Below, in pieces: positions 36,295 to 45,006 of a stretch of 64,000 bases of DNA (positions within the stretch are counted from its first letter, which is position 1; each line of letters opens with the position of its first letter). Location of the stretch: assembly GCA_963699525.1 (NCBI GenBank), contig CAVOUI010000009.1:434001-498000 (forward strand), in the 5' to 3' direction. The DNA is from SG8-41 sp963699525. Its GTDB lineage: Bacteria > Pseudomonadota > Gammaproteobacteria > Burkholderiales > SG8-41. The notes beneath the pieces were generated by a model. That model ran no database searches. It had not been told where the DNA came from and worked only from the letters and a program-made list of their open reading frames with translations. Both the position numbers and the translations under genes were made by a program.

Positions 36295-39156
36295 TCACTC
36301 CTTCTGTGCCGCCTGGATCTTGGGCAGCAGCGAGATCTCCTCGCTCAGGTCAGGCTCTCCGCACAACCGGAGGATCTCGGCACGGGCCGCGTCGCGCAGC
36401 TGGATTGCCGCGTTCCAGTCGGCGCCCTTCGGTGCGAGCGGCGGGCTCAGGGTGACGCTCACGCGCCCGCGGCGGAACAGCCACTGGCCTTCGCGCAATA
36501 TCGAGCGCGTGCCGCGGAGGGTAACCGGGACGACCGGCACGCCGGCCTGCGCCGCGATCATGAATGCTCCCATGCGGAACGGCAGCAGCCCCGGCATGCG
36601 CCGGAACGTCCCCTCGGGGAACACGATGAGCGACTGCCCGCCGCGCGCGAGCTCGGTGAAGCGCCCGGCGTCCTCGACGCCGCGCTGGGCGTCGAGGCGC
36701 TCGACGAATGCGGTGCCGATACGCTTCAGGAAGATGCGCGGCACCCAGTGGTCGAGCAGCTCGCGCTTCGCGACGAAGCTGTTCGGCTCGCGCAGGGCGG
36801 CGGCGACGACCGTGCCGTCGAGGTAGCTCTGGTGGTTTACGACGAGGATGCAGGGGCGCCCGGAGGGCAAATGCTCCAGGCCGCGCACGGTGAGCGGCAG
36901 CCCGGCAAGCGAGAAGAACAGGCGCCCGGCGCGGTGGCTCAGCTTCCAGCACCACGCGGTATTCGGGATGAGCGCGCACGCGATCCACGTCAGGCCGCCG
37001 ATCGCGCCGAGCAGCAGCAGCGCCCAGGTGCCGTAGAGCCAGTCGAGGACGACGCGCAGGCCGCGGCGCGCCTGCGGCAGCAGCGCCGACCAGGTCAGCC
37101 GCAAGACCTGCCACCACACCGCCCGCGTTCCGGTCGCGCCGCCGCTCTCGTAGACTTCTCGGCTCGCGGCGCGCCGGATCTTGCCGCTGGAAGTCTTCAG
37201 CACCGTGCCGGGCGGCGCAAGCATGATGTCGTCCGCCGGGTTGCCGATGAGCGAAACGGCGAGGTCGTTGATCCGGGCGCGCAGCGCATTCTGCCGTGCG
37301 GGATCGGTTTCGCGCGTCTCGGCGAGCACGATGACGCGCTCGGTGCCGGAGCGCGGGTCGGGGCTGCCGAACACGGCGACGCAGCCCTTGCGGACGCCGT
37401 TGAGATTGCCGACCGCGTCCTCGAGCTCGTAGGGGTGGATGTTGCGGCCGGCGCGGATGATGGTGTCCTTGATGCGCCCGGTGATATAGAGATCGCCCTC
37501 GGCGACGTAGCCGAAGTCGTCGGTGTTCATCCACGCGCCGTGCAGGAGCCTCTGCGTTGCTTCCGGATTGCGGTAGTAGCCGCTGGTGACGGAGGGCCCG
37601 CTGAACTGGATGTGGCCTTCCGCGCGCTCCGGCAGCTCGCGGCCCGATGCATCCACGACGCGGATCTGGTGCCCCGGGACCGGATGGCCGCACGCGACGA
37701 AGGTCAGCGCGTCCGGGTGCTCCGGCTCGACCGGGACGGCCTCGCCCCGGCGCATGAAGCGGTCCTTGTCGACGCGGTCGAGCTTTGCACCCCGCGCCGG
37801 CGGAGAAAAGGCGACGCCGAGGGTGGCCTCAGCAAGTCCATAGACCGGGGTCATCGCGTCGGGCCTGAAGCCGAAGCGTTCGAAACGCCGGGTGAATGCG
37901 GCCATCGTTTCGGGGGAGACCGGCTCCGCGCCGTTGAAGGCGAGGCGCCAGGTGGAGAGGTCGAGCCCCTCGATATCGGCGTCCTGGATCCGGCGCAGGC
38001 ACAGCTCGTAGCAGAAATTGGGCCCGCCCGAGATCGTGCCGCCGTGGCGGTGGATGCTGCGGAGCCACCGCGCCGGCTGCGCGAGGAAGGTGAGCGGGGA
38101 CATCACGGGGTACTTGAAGCCGTAGGTAAGGCTGCCCATCCACGCCCCGATGAGGCCCATGTCGTGATAAAGCGGCAGCCAGCTCACGAAGACATCCGCT
38201 GGCGTCACGCGCAGGGCCCGGGCCATGGATCGGATGTTGACGAGCAGGTTGGCGTGGGTGAGCACGACGCCCTTAGGGCTGCCGGTGCTGCCCGAGGTGT
38301 ACTGGAGCATCGCGATATCCTGCGGGCTCGCGCGGTGGGCCGCGGCGGTCGCGCCGCGCCGCATCAGATCCTCCGGCGTCACGACATACCTCAGCGTGTC
38401 GACGCGCGGCTTCAGCAGCAGCGCGAGCGCCTTCGCCTGCGGCACCGTGATCAGGACCCGCGTCAGCGCGTTCGAGAGGATGCCGGCGTGACGCTTGAGG
38501 TGGTCCTCGATTTGGGACGCGCGCGCCGGGGGATAGATCGGTACCGGAATGCCGCCGGCGAGGAGAGTGCCGAAGAAACTGAAGAAATACTCGACGCAGG
38601 TAGGCAGCATGATCGCCACCGCGCGCCCCGGCTCCAGCCCGCGCTCGATCAACCCGGAGGCCACCGCGCGCGCGGCCTGGTCGAGCTCGGCATAGGTGAC
38701 GGTGCGCTCCCCGCCGTCCTCGTCCTGCAGCACGATGTGCGGCCGGTCGGGATGCTTCCGCACGTGCCACGCGAGCACGTCCGGGAGCGTCGTCGCGTCG
38801 TCCGGGGTCTCCGATTCGACCGCGAGCGCGGTGACGCGCTCGATTGCGCCGGCGCTCGCGCGACGCGCGGGGCTTGCCGCGAGCAGCGCGCGCAGGAGAT
38901 CGCGCGGCGTCTCGGCTTCCGCCATCACCGTTTCCGGCAGGCTCATGCCGAAGCGGCGCTCGATGCGCAGGTAGAGCTCCACGCGCCCCAGGCTGTCGAA
39001 GCCGTAGTCCCGCTCGAGCCGGGCGTCGAGCGAGGAGGGGATGGCGGCGCGTGCGGGATGCAGCTCGGCGGCGAGCTGCCGCAGCATTTCGACCAGCGCA
39101 TCCGCGCTGATCGTGGTGCTGCCGGTATCGATGGGCCTCGCGACGGACGTTTCCAA
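36295..39156 (-). CDS. Fusion of acyl carrier domain, acyl-AMP ligase and PlsC acyltransferase
   Basis: About 953 residues in one frame with three modules. Residues 15-90 are an acyl carrier domain with the phosphopantetheine serine in DYGFDSLGRVE (about S55). Residues 120-660 are an AMP-forming ligase of the fatty acyl-AMP ligase type: YTSGSTGSPKGV (near 284), SWLPLYHDMGLIG, YGLAEATLG, KTSSGKIRR. Residues 690-735 are membrane helices, and from about 755 there is an acyltransferase with NHQSYLD (HxxxxD) and FPEGTFRR. It could load an acyl group on its own carrier and transfer it to a lysolipid, in the manner of Aas. I take the TTG at 39156 as start because it leaves a normal carrier domain; no ATG or GTG lies suitably close. 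Confidence 0.82.
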   Translation of the reverse strand: METSVARPIDTGSTTISADALVEMLRQLAAELHPARAAIPSSLDARLERDYGFDSLGRVELYLRIERRFGMSLPETVMAEAETPRDLLRALLAASPARRASAGAIERVTALAVESETPDDATTLPDVLAWHVRKHPDRPHIVLQDEDGGERTVTYAELDQAARAVASGLIERGLEPGRAVAIMLPTCVEYFFSFFGTLLAGGIPVPIYPPARASQIEDHLKRHAGILSNALTRVLITVPQAKALALLLKPRVDTLRYVVTPEDLMRRGATAAAHRASPQDIAMLQYTSGSTGSPKGVVLTHANLLVNIRSMARALRVTPADVFVSWLPLYHDMGLIGAWMGSLTYGFKYPVMSPLTFLAQPARWLRSIHRHGGTISGGPNFCYELCLRRIQDADIEGLDLSTWRLAFNGAEPVSPETMAAFTRRFERFGFRPDAMTPVYGLAEATLGVAFSPPARGAKLDRVDKDRFMRRGEAVPVEPEHPDALTFVACGHPVPGHQIRVVDASGRELPERAEGHIQFSGPSVTSGYYRNPEATQRLLHGAWMNTDDFGYVAEGDLYITGRIKDTIIRAGRNIHPYELEDAVGNLNGVRKGCVAVFGSPDPRSGTERVIVLAETRETDPARQNALRARINDLAVSLIGNPADDIMLAPPGTVLKTSSGKIRRAASREVYESGGATGTRAVWWQVLRLTWSALLPQARRGLRVVLDWLYGTWALLLLGAIGGLTWIACALIPNTAWCWKLSHRAGRLFFSLAGLPLTVRGLEHLPSGRPCILVVNHQSYLDGTVVAAALREPNSFVAKRELLDHWVPRIFLKRIGTAFVERLDAQRGVEDAGRFTELARGGQSLIVFPEGTFRRMPGLLPFRMGAFMIAAQAGVPVVPVTLRGTRSILREGQWLFRRGRVSVTLSPPLAPKGADWNAAIQLRDAARAEILRLCGEPDLSEEISLLPKIQAAQKE

Positions 39157-39242
39157 CTTATCGGGACCCGCGCCAGGTAGAGGTGAAACGATGTTAGCAC
39201 ACGACCCCGGCGCCGACGCGGGTGTCCGCCAGACGCGGTTGC

Positions 39243-39671
39243 TCAGTCCACCTCGTGCGCCTTGAGGAACATCGATCGCTCGAGCGCCGTGAAGAAGTTC
39301 TGGTACGGCTTGGGATCGGTCACCGCCTTGATCTGGTACTGGGCGTTCGCGCGCACCAGGACCTGGGTAGCGCCGCGGGGTCTGACTGTCACCGTCATGC
39401 GCAAACTGTAGCCGTCGAGCTTGGTGGCGCTCACGGCGCCCAGGACAGCGTCGGCCCGGTCGATGATGAACCCGAAGTCCTGCAGCGTCTGGATCACGGC
39501 GCGCAACGTCTGCTCCTTGTCGGAGGTGTCGAAAGCGCGCGTCTGGAACGCTCGTTGCTCCACCTGGCTCTTGTCCGTGGCCAGGACTTCTTTCTGGGAC
39601 GCGGTGCCGGCGCACCCGCCGGCGGCAAGGGCAGCCGCCAGGAGGATCGCTTTCATCGTGAGGGCTTTCAT
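39243..39671 (-). CDS. Small lipoprotein, paralogue of the next gene
   Basis: A 142-residue lipoprotein. The signal segment MKAILLAAALAAGGC has a lipobox ending at a cysteine near residue 20. The mature part includes QRAFQTRAFDTSDKEQTL, QDFGFIIDRADAVLGAVSATK and a C-terminal FFTALERSMFLKAHEVD. The same pattern (RxFE..., QDLGYGVDSTDSRLGLITASK, FFENLSQSVFLEAHKI) recurs in the upstream gene, so the two are paralogues. Its ATG at 39671 overlaps that gene's stop (ATGA). Last gene of lipoprotein operon A. Function unknown. Confidence 0.75.
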   Translation of the reverse strand: MKALTMKAILLAAALAAGGCAGTASQKEVLATDKSQVEQRAFQTRAFDTSDKEQTLRAVIQTLQDFGFIIDRADAVLGAVSATKLDGYSLRMTVTVRPRGATQVLVRANAQYQIKAVTDPKPYQNFFTALERSMFLKAHEVD

Positions 39672-40195
39672 ATCTTGTGTGCCTCCAGGAACACGGATTG
39701 CGAAAGGTTCTCAAAGAAGCCCTGGTACAGCACCGGGTCCCTGAGCCACTCGCTGCGGGAGACACCGGCATTGCTGGTGCGGACGATGCGCTGAAGGCTG
39801 AGGCGGACAAAGTGGTCGTTTGGCGACTTTCCCGGAGCGGGATAGACAACCACGGACGCCCGTATGGTCTGGCTCTTGTCCGTCGGCATCGTCACCCCCG
39901 TCAGCAGGGCGAGCACGACGGCCCCGGCGATCTGGCCCGCATCCATTGCCCCGCGTTCCTTCGACGCCGTGATCAGCCCGAGACGGCTGTCCGTTGAATC
40001 CACGCCGTAGCCCAGGTCCTGGAGCACGGCCGCGCATGCGGAAAGAAGGTCTGCCTCGGCGATGCCTTCGAACCGTCGGGTCTCGATCTGGCGCTGCTCC
40101 AGCGACGCCGGTGAGAGCAGGGCGTTCTCCGGGAGCTGAACACAACCAGCCGCCACAACGGCCAGCAGGAAGATGCCCGCGCGGACCGTGTCCAT
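39668..40195 (-). CDS. Lipoprotein, paralogue of the downstream gene
   Basis: A 175-residue lipoprotein with signal MDTVRAGIFLLAVVAAGC. The mature protein has a predicted central helix AGQIAGAVVLALLTGV and beta-type sequence (IRASVVVYPAPGK, FVRLSLQRIVRTSN). It shares the QDLGYGVDSTDSRLGLIT core and the FFENLSQSVFLEAHKI tail with the following gene. It starts four bases after the stop of the BamE-like lipoprotein. I recognise no characterised family. Confidence 0.75.
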   Translation of the reverse strand: MDTVRAGIFLLAVVAAGCVQLPENALLSPASLEQRQIETRRFEGIAEADLLSACAAVLQDLGYGVDSTDSRLGLITASKERGAMDAGQIAGAVVLALLTGVTMPTDKSQTIRASVVVYPAPGKSPNDHFVRLSLQRIVRTSNAGVSRSEWLRDPVLYQGFFENLSQSVFLEAHKI

Positions 40196-40199
40196 GGCG

Positions 40200-40703
40200 C
40201 TAGAACCGCGAGGTGTGATAAGCGAAATCGCGCACCCTGCTGTCCCGGTCGAACTTGACGATCACGGTGAAAGTGCGTTGCGACGTCGAATGCGCGCCTG
40301 CCGCCGCCGAGTAACCCGGCGCAGCCAATCCCGCCGCGTTGCTGTTGAACCCGAGGACGAGCACGTTGATGCCGCCGCTGCTGGTCGAATAGACCGACTC
40401 AGTGGCGATGCGGTCGTAGATCCAGACTTCGCGGCGCTGCTCGTCGGTAGAGACGATATTCGGCGAGCCCAGTGCCTGCGCCACCTCGGCGCCGCTCATG
40501 CCGATCCGGATCTCTTTTTGAACGCGGCCCACCGTAAGGCTATCGGCGGACCCCTCGGTAACGGCCGCGCGGTGCTCGGGAGCGGACAAGCAGCCGGCGA
40601 GTGCGAGCACGGGGAATAGCGCCGCGATCAGCAGCTGCTTCGACACAGTCGGCGCCGATGTGCCGCGCAGTACCGTCAATTGCAGTAAGTTGCGGAAGGT
40701 CAT
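40200..40703 (-). CDS. Lipoprotein with a SmpA/BamE-like domain
   Basis: A 167-residue lipoprotein. The start at ATG 40703 is supported by AAAGGAGAG seven bases upstream. A long n-region precedes the hydrophobic stretch LLIAALFPVLALAGC (lipobox LAGC). The mature region VQKEIRIGMSGAEVAQALGSP, followed by RREVWIYDR and a later KFDRDSRVRDF, matches the two-strand, helix-pair pattern of SmpA/BamE-type domains. A low-complexity insert (GGINVLVLGFNSNAAGLAAP) interrupts it. It is likely an outer-membrane lipoprotein; whether it binds the Bam complex is unknown. It belongs to operon A. Confidence 0.7.
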   Translation of the reverse strand: MTFRNLLQLTVLRGTSAPTVSKQLLIAALFPVLALAGCLSAPEHRAAVTEGSADSLTVGRVQKEIRIGMSGAEVAQALGSPNIVSTDEQRREVWIYDRIATESVYSTSSGGINVLVLGFNSNAAGLAAPGYSAAAGAHSTSQRTFTVIVKFDRDSRVRDFAYHTSRF

Positions 40704-40770
40704 GATGCTCTCCTTTTCTCGCTGATGAGTGCCATGAGTGAGCCCTGTCGCGGATGAGCCGATGCGGCGT

Positions 40771-40992
40771 CTAATGGCGCCGCGCAGTGGCCGGCCGCGC
40801 GTCGAGCTCGTTCATTTCCTGCAGGAATTCCTGGATGGCAGGCATGTCGCGCTGGTGGCTCAGCACGAGATTCCTCGTTGCAGAGCGCCTCTTCTTCGTC
40901 GTTGTAGCACGAATTCGAGGATCTGCTTCGGCGCGCGTGTCGCGCGGCAATTCACATGAGGTTGTGCGGCGAGACTCGGTCTTGTTTCCCAT
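40771..40992 (-). CDS. Small basic protein (73 residues) with a strong ribosome binding site
   Basis: A 73-residue ORF beginning MGNKTESRRTTSCELPRD. AAGGAGGG lies six bases before its ATG (40992), one of the best ribosome-binding sites in the window. The N-terminal half is very basic; the C-terminal half, RDMPAIQEFLQEMNELDAR, looks like an amphipathic helix. There is no signal peptide. It lies 76 bases after the larger lipoprotein gene and 67 before the BamE-like gene, so it is probably the second gene of operon A. Not recognised. Confidence 0.5.
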   Translation of the reverse strand: MGNKTESRRTTSCELPRDTRAEADPRIRATTTKKRRSATRNLVLSHQRDMPAIQEFLQEMNELDARPATARRH

Positions 40993-41068
40993 ATGCCCTC
41001 CTTAATATTTCCTGACCGGACAGCTGAAGCCCGATTCGCGATGACAGACGCGATCCACGGGCATGGGC

Positions 41069-41947
41069 TCAGCGCGCCGCGCTCTCGCGCGGCGAGCGGC
41101 GCAATGCATTGGGATCGTATCCGGCAGGCAAGTTCAGCTTGATCGCCGGATCGTCGTGCGCCTGTTTACGGAAAGCCTGCAGCGCGGCGTCGACGTTCGG
41201 GATCAGCTGCTGCAGTGCCTTGTCAAAGCCTTCTGCGCGCGCTTGCCGCGAGCTGTCGGAAAACTTGATCCAGGCCGCGGAGCCCTTGACGGTGCTCGTT
41301 CCGGGCGCGCGAAACAGGAGCTTGCGGGTTTGGACGTCGAACACGGTGGCTTCGAGCACGGTGTGGATGTCGTACTGGTCCCCCGGGACCAGGTACGCAC
41401 CGATGCCCGTCCAGTACAGCAGGGCCCACTTGTTGGGTTCGGAGAACTGGATCTGATCGTACGAGAGCAAAGCGATCACTTCCAGGTTGAACAACGTCGC
41501 GAGCTGCCGCAGGTTGTCGAATCCGCCGCCGTTCTTCAGGTAAGGGGTCGGGATCACCACGAGGTCGCCGACGAATGGGTATTTCTCGAAAGCCGCCTTG
41601 ATCTCCGTCGACCACCGGATTTGTTCAACTTCGCTGATGCCGAATTTGGGATCGGCCACGCCCGGGACAAAGGCGATACCGATGCGCAACGGGATATTCA
41701 GTTCGGCGATGGACGCCTGCTGCATTTTTGCCGGGGGCTGCTGCCCGGAGTACAGGTAATCGACCACGCTCGCGGTCTGCTTGCTTTCCTTCATGGCTGC
41801 TGATCCGCACCCTGAAGCAATCACGGCGGCGAGGAGCATCACGACGATGCTTTGCGCGCCCTGTATGACCGACTTGACCCGCGGCCGAAGGTCGGGCGGT
41901 GGATTGATTGTCGCGACTGCGCTCACTGTTCGGATTGAGAGATTCAT
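41069..41947 (-). CDS. Lipoprotein, possibly rhombotarget-type; first gene of operon A
   Basis: A 292-residue lipoprotein. The start is ATG 41947 with GGAAAGGAAGG upstream. The signal is long: about 35 polar residues, then IVVMLLAAVIASGC (lipobox). The mature part has QQASIAELNIPLRIGIAFVPG, PYLKNGGGFDNLRQLATLFN and TRKLLFRAPGTSTVKGSAAW, and a C terminus KLNLPAGYDPNALRRSPRES. This resembles the 'rhombotarget lipoprotein' family by memory only, so treat it as tentative. The 11-base-period direct repeats lie about 84 bases upstream. Confidence 0.65.
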   Translation of the reverse strand: MNLSIRTVSAVATINPPPDLRPRVKSVIQGAQSIVVMLLAAVIASGCGSAAMKESKQTASVVDYLYSGQQPPAKMQQASIAELNIPLRIGIAFVPGVADPKFGISEVEQIRWSTEIKAAFEKYPFVGDLVVIPTPYLKNGGGFDNLRQLATLFNLEVIALLSYDQIQFSEPNKWALLYWTGIGAYLVPGDQYDIHTVLEATVFDVQTRKLLFRAPGTSTVKGSAAWIKFSDSSRQARAEGFDKALQQLIPNVDAALQAFRKQAHDDPAIKLNLPAGYDPNALRRSPRESAAR

Positions 41948-42030
41948 GTCGCCTTCCTTTCCGGATTCATCGCAGCGGGTCGTCCGCGCGCTCGTGAACT
42001 CATGCTGCAGCCGGGGCACTTCCAGATCGG

Positions 42031-42056
42031 ATACGGATGGGTAACGGATGGCTTAC
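42031..42056 (-). promoter_or_regulatory. Element A: three 11-bp-period direct repeats before operon A
   Basis: On the sense (minus) strand: GTAAGCCATCC, then GTTACCCATCC, then GTATCCG, cores exactly 11 bases apart. The last core ends 84 bases before the ATG of the 41947 gene. It is followed by ATCTGGAA and a C-rich tract, as in elements B and C. The spacing fits tandem binding of an OmpR/PhoB-type winged-helix response regulator. Confidence 0.6.
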
Positions 42057-42189
42057 ACGGCGGCCAGGCGGGAAAGTCATTGATTTTATGAAGCTATTTT
42101 TGAGTCAGGCCCTGGTTAGACATACGTCAATGCAACTCCTGACCCATTGGTCCTTGGTCCGCGTGTGACCGAAAAGGAGAGGGCTTTTC

Positions 42190-43800
42190 CTACTTCCATT
42201 CTTCCGAGAGCGTGAATTTGGGCACGAGCCCCTCCATTCGGCGAGACGCGAGGTTTCCGGTCGGCTGCATCAGGCCCACCGCAATGCCGACGAGGACACC
42301 GACTTTGATCGTTGGATCGCTGGCGTACGTGACCGCCCACGCGCGTGCTCCCGGCGCGTCACCCGCCTCAGCGCGATCCGCCGCGATCAACGCGATCGCG
42401 GCTGCTCTTGTCAGCACATGTGCTTCGCCCTTTACGGAATTCGCAAAGGCCTCGTCAAAACTGCGGGATGCCCCCGCAATATCCCGCGCCGCCACCTGAG
42501 CCGCTGCGAGCGCACGCAGTGCGCCAGCCTTGCCGGACGCACCAAAGACGGTGTCGATGGCCTGCAGCGCTTGTTCCCGGGTCCGCGCGGCATGCTCCGC
42601 GTCTCCAGCGATCGCCTGCGCCACCGCAATCTCGCTCAGGGCCTGAACCTTGCTGGCGGCCGTTGCGATCGCAGCGGCAGCCTGCAGTGCCAGTTCTCGA
42701 GTCCGTGCGGCCGCTCGGGCGTCCCCGGCATTCGCCTGCACTTCCGCGATTCTCAGCAGCGCGGAGGGCTTGCGGCCGGCATCCGGGATCGCGGCGGCAG
42801 CTTGCAGCGCCTGTGCCCAGGTCCGTGTTGCCCCGTGCATATCCCCAGCCGCCGCCTGCGCGTCTGCGATCGCCCCCAATGCGGAAGCTTTGCTGGACGC
42901 GTCTGCGATACTGGCAGCAGCCTGCAGCGCCTCCTGCCGGGTCCGTGCTGCTCCGGAGACGTCACCCGCTCCGGCTTGTGTCAAGGCGATCGCACGCAAT
43001 GCGTAGGTCTTGCTGTCTGCGTCGGCGATTCCCGCCGCCGTTGATAGCGCCCCCGGCGCGTCCCCGGCCGCTGCCTGTGCAGCGGCAATCTCGCGTAGCG
43101 CGGCTGCCTTGCTGGAAGCGTCCTGGATAGTGGCGGTAGCCTGGAGCGCCTGCCGAAGGGCCGACCTTGCTTCCGGTCCGTCGCCAACCCTGACTTGCGC
43201 CATGGCGATCTCCTTCAGGGTGATGCCCCTACGATTGGCATCCTCAATGGCGGCGGCCGATTGCAGCGCCCCGCGCACGTCCCCGCCGTTCGCCTGCGCT
43301 GCGGCGATCTTCTGGAGGGCGCGGGCCCTATCGTTGGCGTCTTCGATCTTCGCGGCGATTTCCTGGGCCCCGCGGACGTCCCCGATTTCTGCCTGTGCCA
43401 TTGCGTGCACTACCGTGATACTGCTCAAGGCAGAAGCCCTTTTGGAGGCGTCGGGGATGGAGGCAGCGACTTGCAGCGCCTCATGCCACGTGCGCACCGC
43501 CGCAGGATCCGTGGCGCTCGTCTGCCTGAACGCAATTGCAGCCAGGGCGACGGCCTTCGCCTCGGAGTCTTGAATCTGTGCCGCAGTCGTCTGCGCTTCG
43601 AGGAAGTCCCTCGCCTCCGATTGCCACACGGCGATCACCCACAGCACCAGGCCCCTGAGCTGTCTATCCGGGAAATTCGCGGCCGTCGTCTGGGCCTCTT
43701 GGAGTACCTGCTGGCTTTCCGCCAGCCGGGTGTCCGAATCCAGCTCACCGCCGCATCCGGCTGCGATCGCAAGCAGCAGCGTGAGCGCGAATCGCTTCAT
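42190..43800 (-). CDS. Lipoprotein made of helical repeats (TPR-like solenoid)
   Basis: A 536-residue lipoprotein: signal MKRFALTLLLAIAAGC, then about a dozen repeats of roughly 35-44 residues. A typical unit reads A..AGD..GA..T...ALQAAA.I.DA..KA.AL..IA.AQ, two helices per unit, very alanine-rich. Such arrays form right-handed solenoids that scaffold protein contacts, here probably on the periplasmic side. I start at ATG 43800; MGAQ four codons upstream is possible. It lies 52 bases downstream of the amidase-like lipoprotein gene and completes operon B. Confidence 0.75.
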   Translation of the reverse strand: MKRFALTLLLAIAAGCGGELDSDTRLAESQQVLQEAQTTAANFPDRQLRGLVLWVIAVWQSEARDFLEAQTTAAQIQDSEAKAVALAAIAFRQTSATDPAAVRTWHEALQVAASIPDASKRASALSSITVVHAMAQAEIGDVRGAQEIAAKIEDANDRARALQKIAAAQANGGDVRGALQSAAAIEDANRRGITLKEIAMAQVRVGDGPEARSALRQALQATATIQDASSKAAALREIAAAQAAAGDAPGALSTAAGIADADSKTYALRAIALTQAGAGDVSGAARTRQEALQAAASIADASSKASALGAIADAQAAAGDMHGATRTWAQALQAAAAIPDAGRKPSALLRIAEVQANAGDARAAARTRELALQAAAAIATAASKVQALSEIAVAQAIAGDAEHAARTREQALQAIDTVFGASGKAGALRALAAAQVAARDIAGASRSFDEAFANSVKGEAHVLTRAAAIALIAADRAEAGDAPGARAWAVTYASDPTIKVGVLVGIAVGLMQPTGNLASRRMEGLVPKFTLSEEWK

Positions 43801-43852
43801 CTGCGCCCCCATCCGGCAAGGGCGGAACAGGTGCCAGGAGCCCCCTGTGGCG

Positions 43853-44668
43853 CTACTGCTGAAAAGCCACCGTGAACGGCTGTTCATATTTCAGGAGCCC
43901 GACGTAGCGCAGCGGCCTGCGGATCGTGAACGAGGAGACATCGCCTTCGCGCATGTGCAGGATGTCGGCGGGACTGATGATGCGCGGGTCGGCATCGGTG
44001 ATGGACACTCCGGCGTGCCGGTAGGCCTGCAGCACGAGCTGCGAGCAGAAGAGCTGGCTATCGGCGGCCGCCATCTGGCTCAGGACCCCCAAGCTGCGGA
44101 GGCAGGCGTCGCGCACGGTGGAGGGCACGAGCGGCAGTTCGCACACCCGGCGGCCGATGGAGAACGGGAACTGAAGGGTTACCCCGAGGAAGCTGAAGCC
44201 CGTGCCGGACTTCGCCAGCGCGTATTCCTTGATCAGCCGGGCCTGCTCCTCAGTGAGTTCCGGGTGGCGCAGGACGACCGCCACCGTCTCATCCTTCAGG
44301 ACCTCCTCGATTCCCCGGGTGCGCACGCTTGGCATCACGGCCTCCACGATCTTGCCCTCGCCGATATAGACGGCCGCGTGGCTCACGGGGGCGAAGGTGA
44401 AGAGTTGGATGCCTGCTGCCCGCAGGCTCGGCTCTGAGGTGAGGAGGATGTCGCCCGGGCGCAAGTCTTGCGGGGCGAGGAGCGCCTCGTTCTCTCCGGG
44501 CTCGATGGACATGCGCTGAAACTGCAGAACTACGGTTTCGGAGGGGGGTTCCCCGTCCTGTGACGCCGCCTCCGTGCGGAAGGAGAGTTGGGTGGCGCAG
44601 CCCTGCAGCAGCAGGGCCACAATGAGGACCCCGAGCGGGCCCGCCATCGTATCTGTCCAGTGACGCAT
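43853..44668 (-). CDS. Lipoprotein with permuted papain-like (YiiX/NlpC-P60) fold
   Basis: A 271-residue lipoprotein. The signal ends VALLLQGC (lipobox). LRPGDILLTSEPS followed by PVSHAAVYIGEGKIVEAV carries the catalytic histidine, and FCSQLVLQAYRHAG the catalytic cysteine. The H-before-C order marks the permuted papain-like YiiX/YaeF group, which includes amidases and possibly lipid-modifying enzymes. It is the first gene of operon B; GGGGGAG lies before the ATG. The 11-base repeats are about 94 bases upstream. Confidence 0.8.
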   Translation of the reverse strand: MRHWTDTMAGPLGVLIVALLLQGCATQLSFRTEAASQDGEPPSETVVLQFQRMSIEPGENEALLAPQDLRPGDILLTSEPSLRAAGIQLFTFAPVSHAAVYIGEGKIVEAVMPSVRTRGIEEVLKDETVAVVLRHPELTEEQARLIKEYALAKSGTGFSFLGVTLQFPFSIGRRVCELPLVPSTVRDACLRSLGVLSQMAAADSQLFCSQLVLQAYRHAGVSITDADPRIISPADILHMREGDVSSFTIRRPLRYVGLLKYEQPFTVAFQQ

Positions 44669-44761
44669 TTCGGATCTCCCCCGGCCGGTTTCCCGGCCCC
44701 CTTGCCGCCGACCACCGGCGGCTCCTGGGGCCAGAATGAGGCGGGGGGGCTTTCCGATCGG

Positions 44762-44787
44762 TCACAGGTCGCTTACGGGTCGCTTAC
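44762..44787 (-). promoter_or_regulatory. Element B: three 11-bp-period direct repeats before operon B
   Basis: Sense strand: GTAAGCGACCC, GTAAGCGACCT, GTGACCG, cores exactly 11 bases apart, 94 bases before the ATG at 44668. It is followed by ATCGGAAAG and a run of seven C, in register with elements A and C. Two of the three units are near-identical, the clearest copy of the motif. Confidence 0.65.
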
Positions 44788-44917
44788 AGATGGGGCGCCA
44801 CCCCACGCGGGGGGTGGGGGAAGGTGCGGGAAGGGGGCAGAAGGGGCCGGCGGCCCCCCTACTGCGGGGTGAAACGGGCCAGATCTGTGGCCCGGGGGCT
44901 ACGCGCTTGCGTAATAG

Positions 44918-44936
44918 AAAGGTGTCAGGAACCTTT
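44918..44936. repeat. REP-like hairpin
   Basis: AAAGGTGTCAGGAACCTTT: six-base arms AAAGGT/ACCTTT around GTCAGGA. The same word is a frequent palindromic intergenic element in Proteobacteria. Only one copy is seen in this window. Confidence 0.45.
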
Positions 44937-45006
44937 ATGTGATCTGGCAGTTCCGCGGAGAGGCACGTCGGCATTGAATCAGCATGGCTCAAAGGACGAC
45001 GAGGGG

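Noticed and set aside
38943..39200. ATG start for the fused ligase at 39200
   Set aside because: That ATG is in a different frame from the carrier domain and its product is unlike any family.
42000..42030. Possible sigma-54 promoter (GGAAGTGCCCCGGCTGC) after element A
   Set aside because: It lacks the GG-N10-GC spacing with TGGCAC/TTGC, and the matching positions at elements B and C do not fit either.
44810..44870. G-rich tract as a possible regulatory G-quadruplex
   Set aside because: Runs of G are present, but spacing is irregular and general GC content is high; nothing ties it to a gene start.
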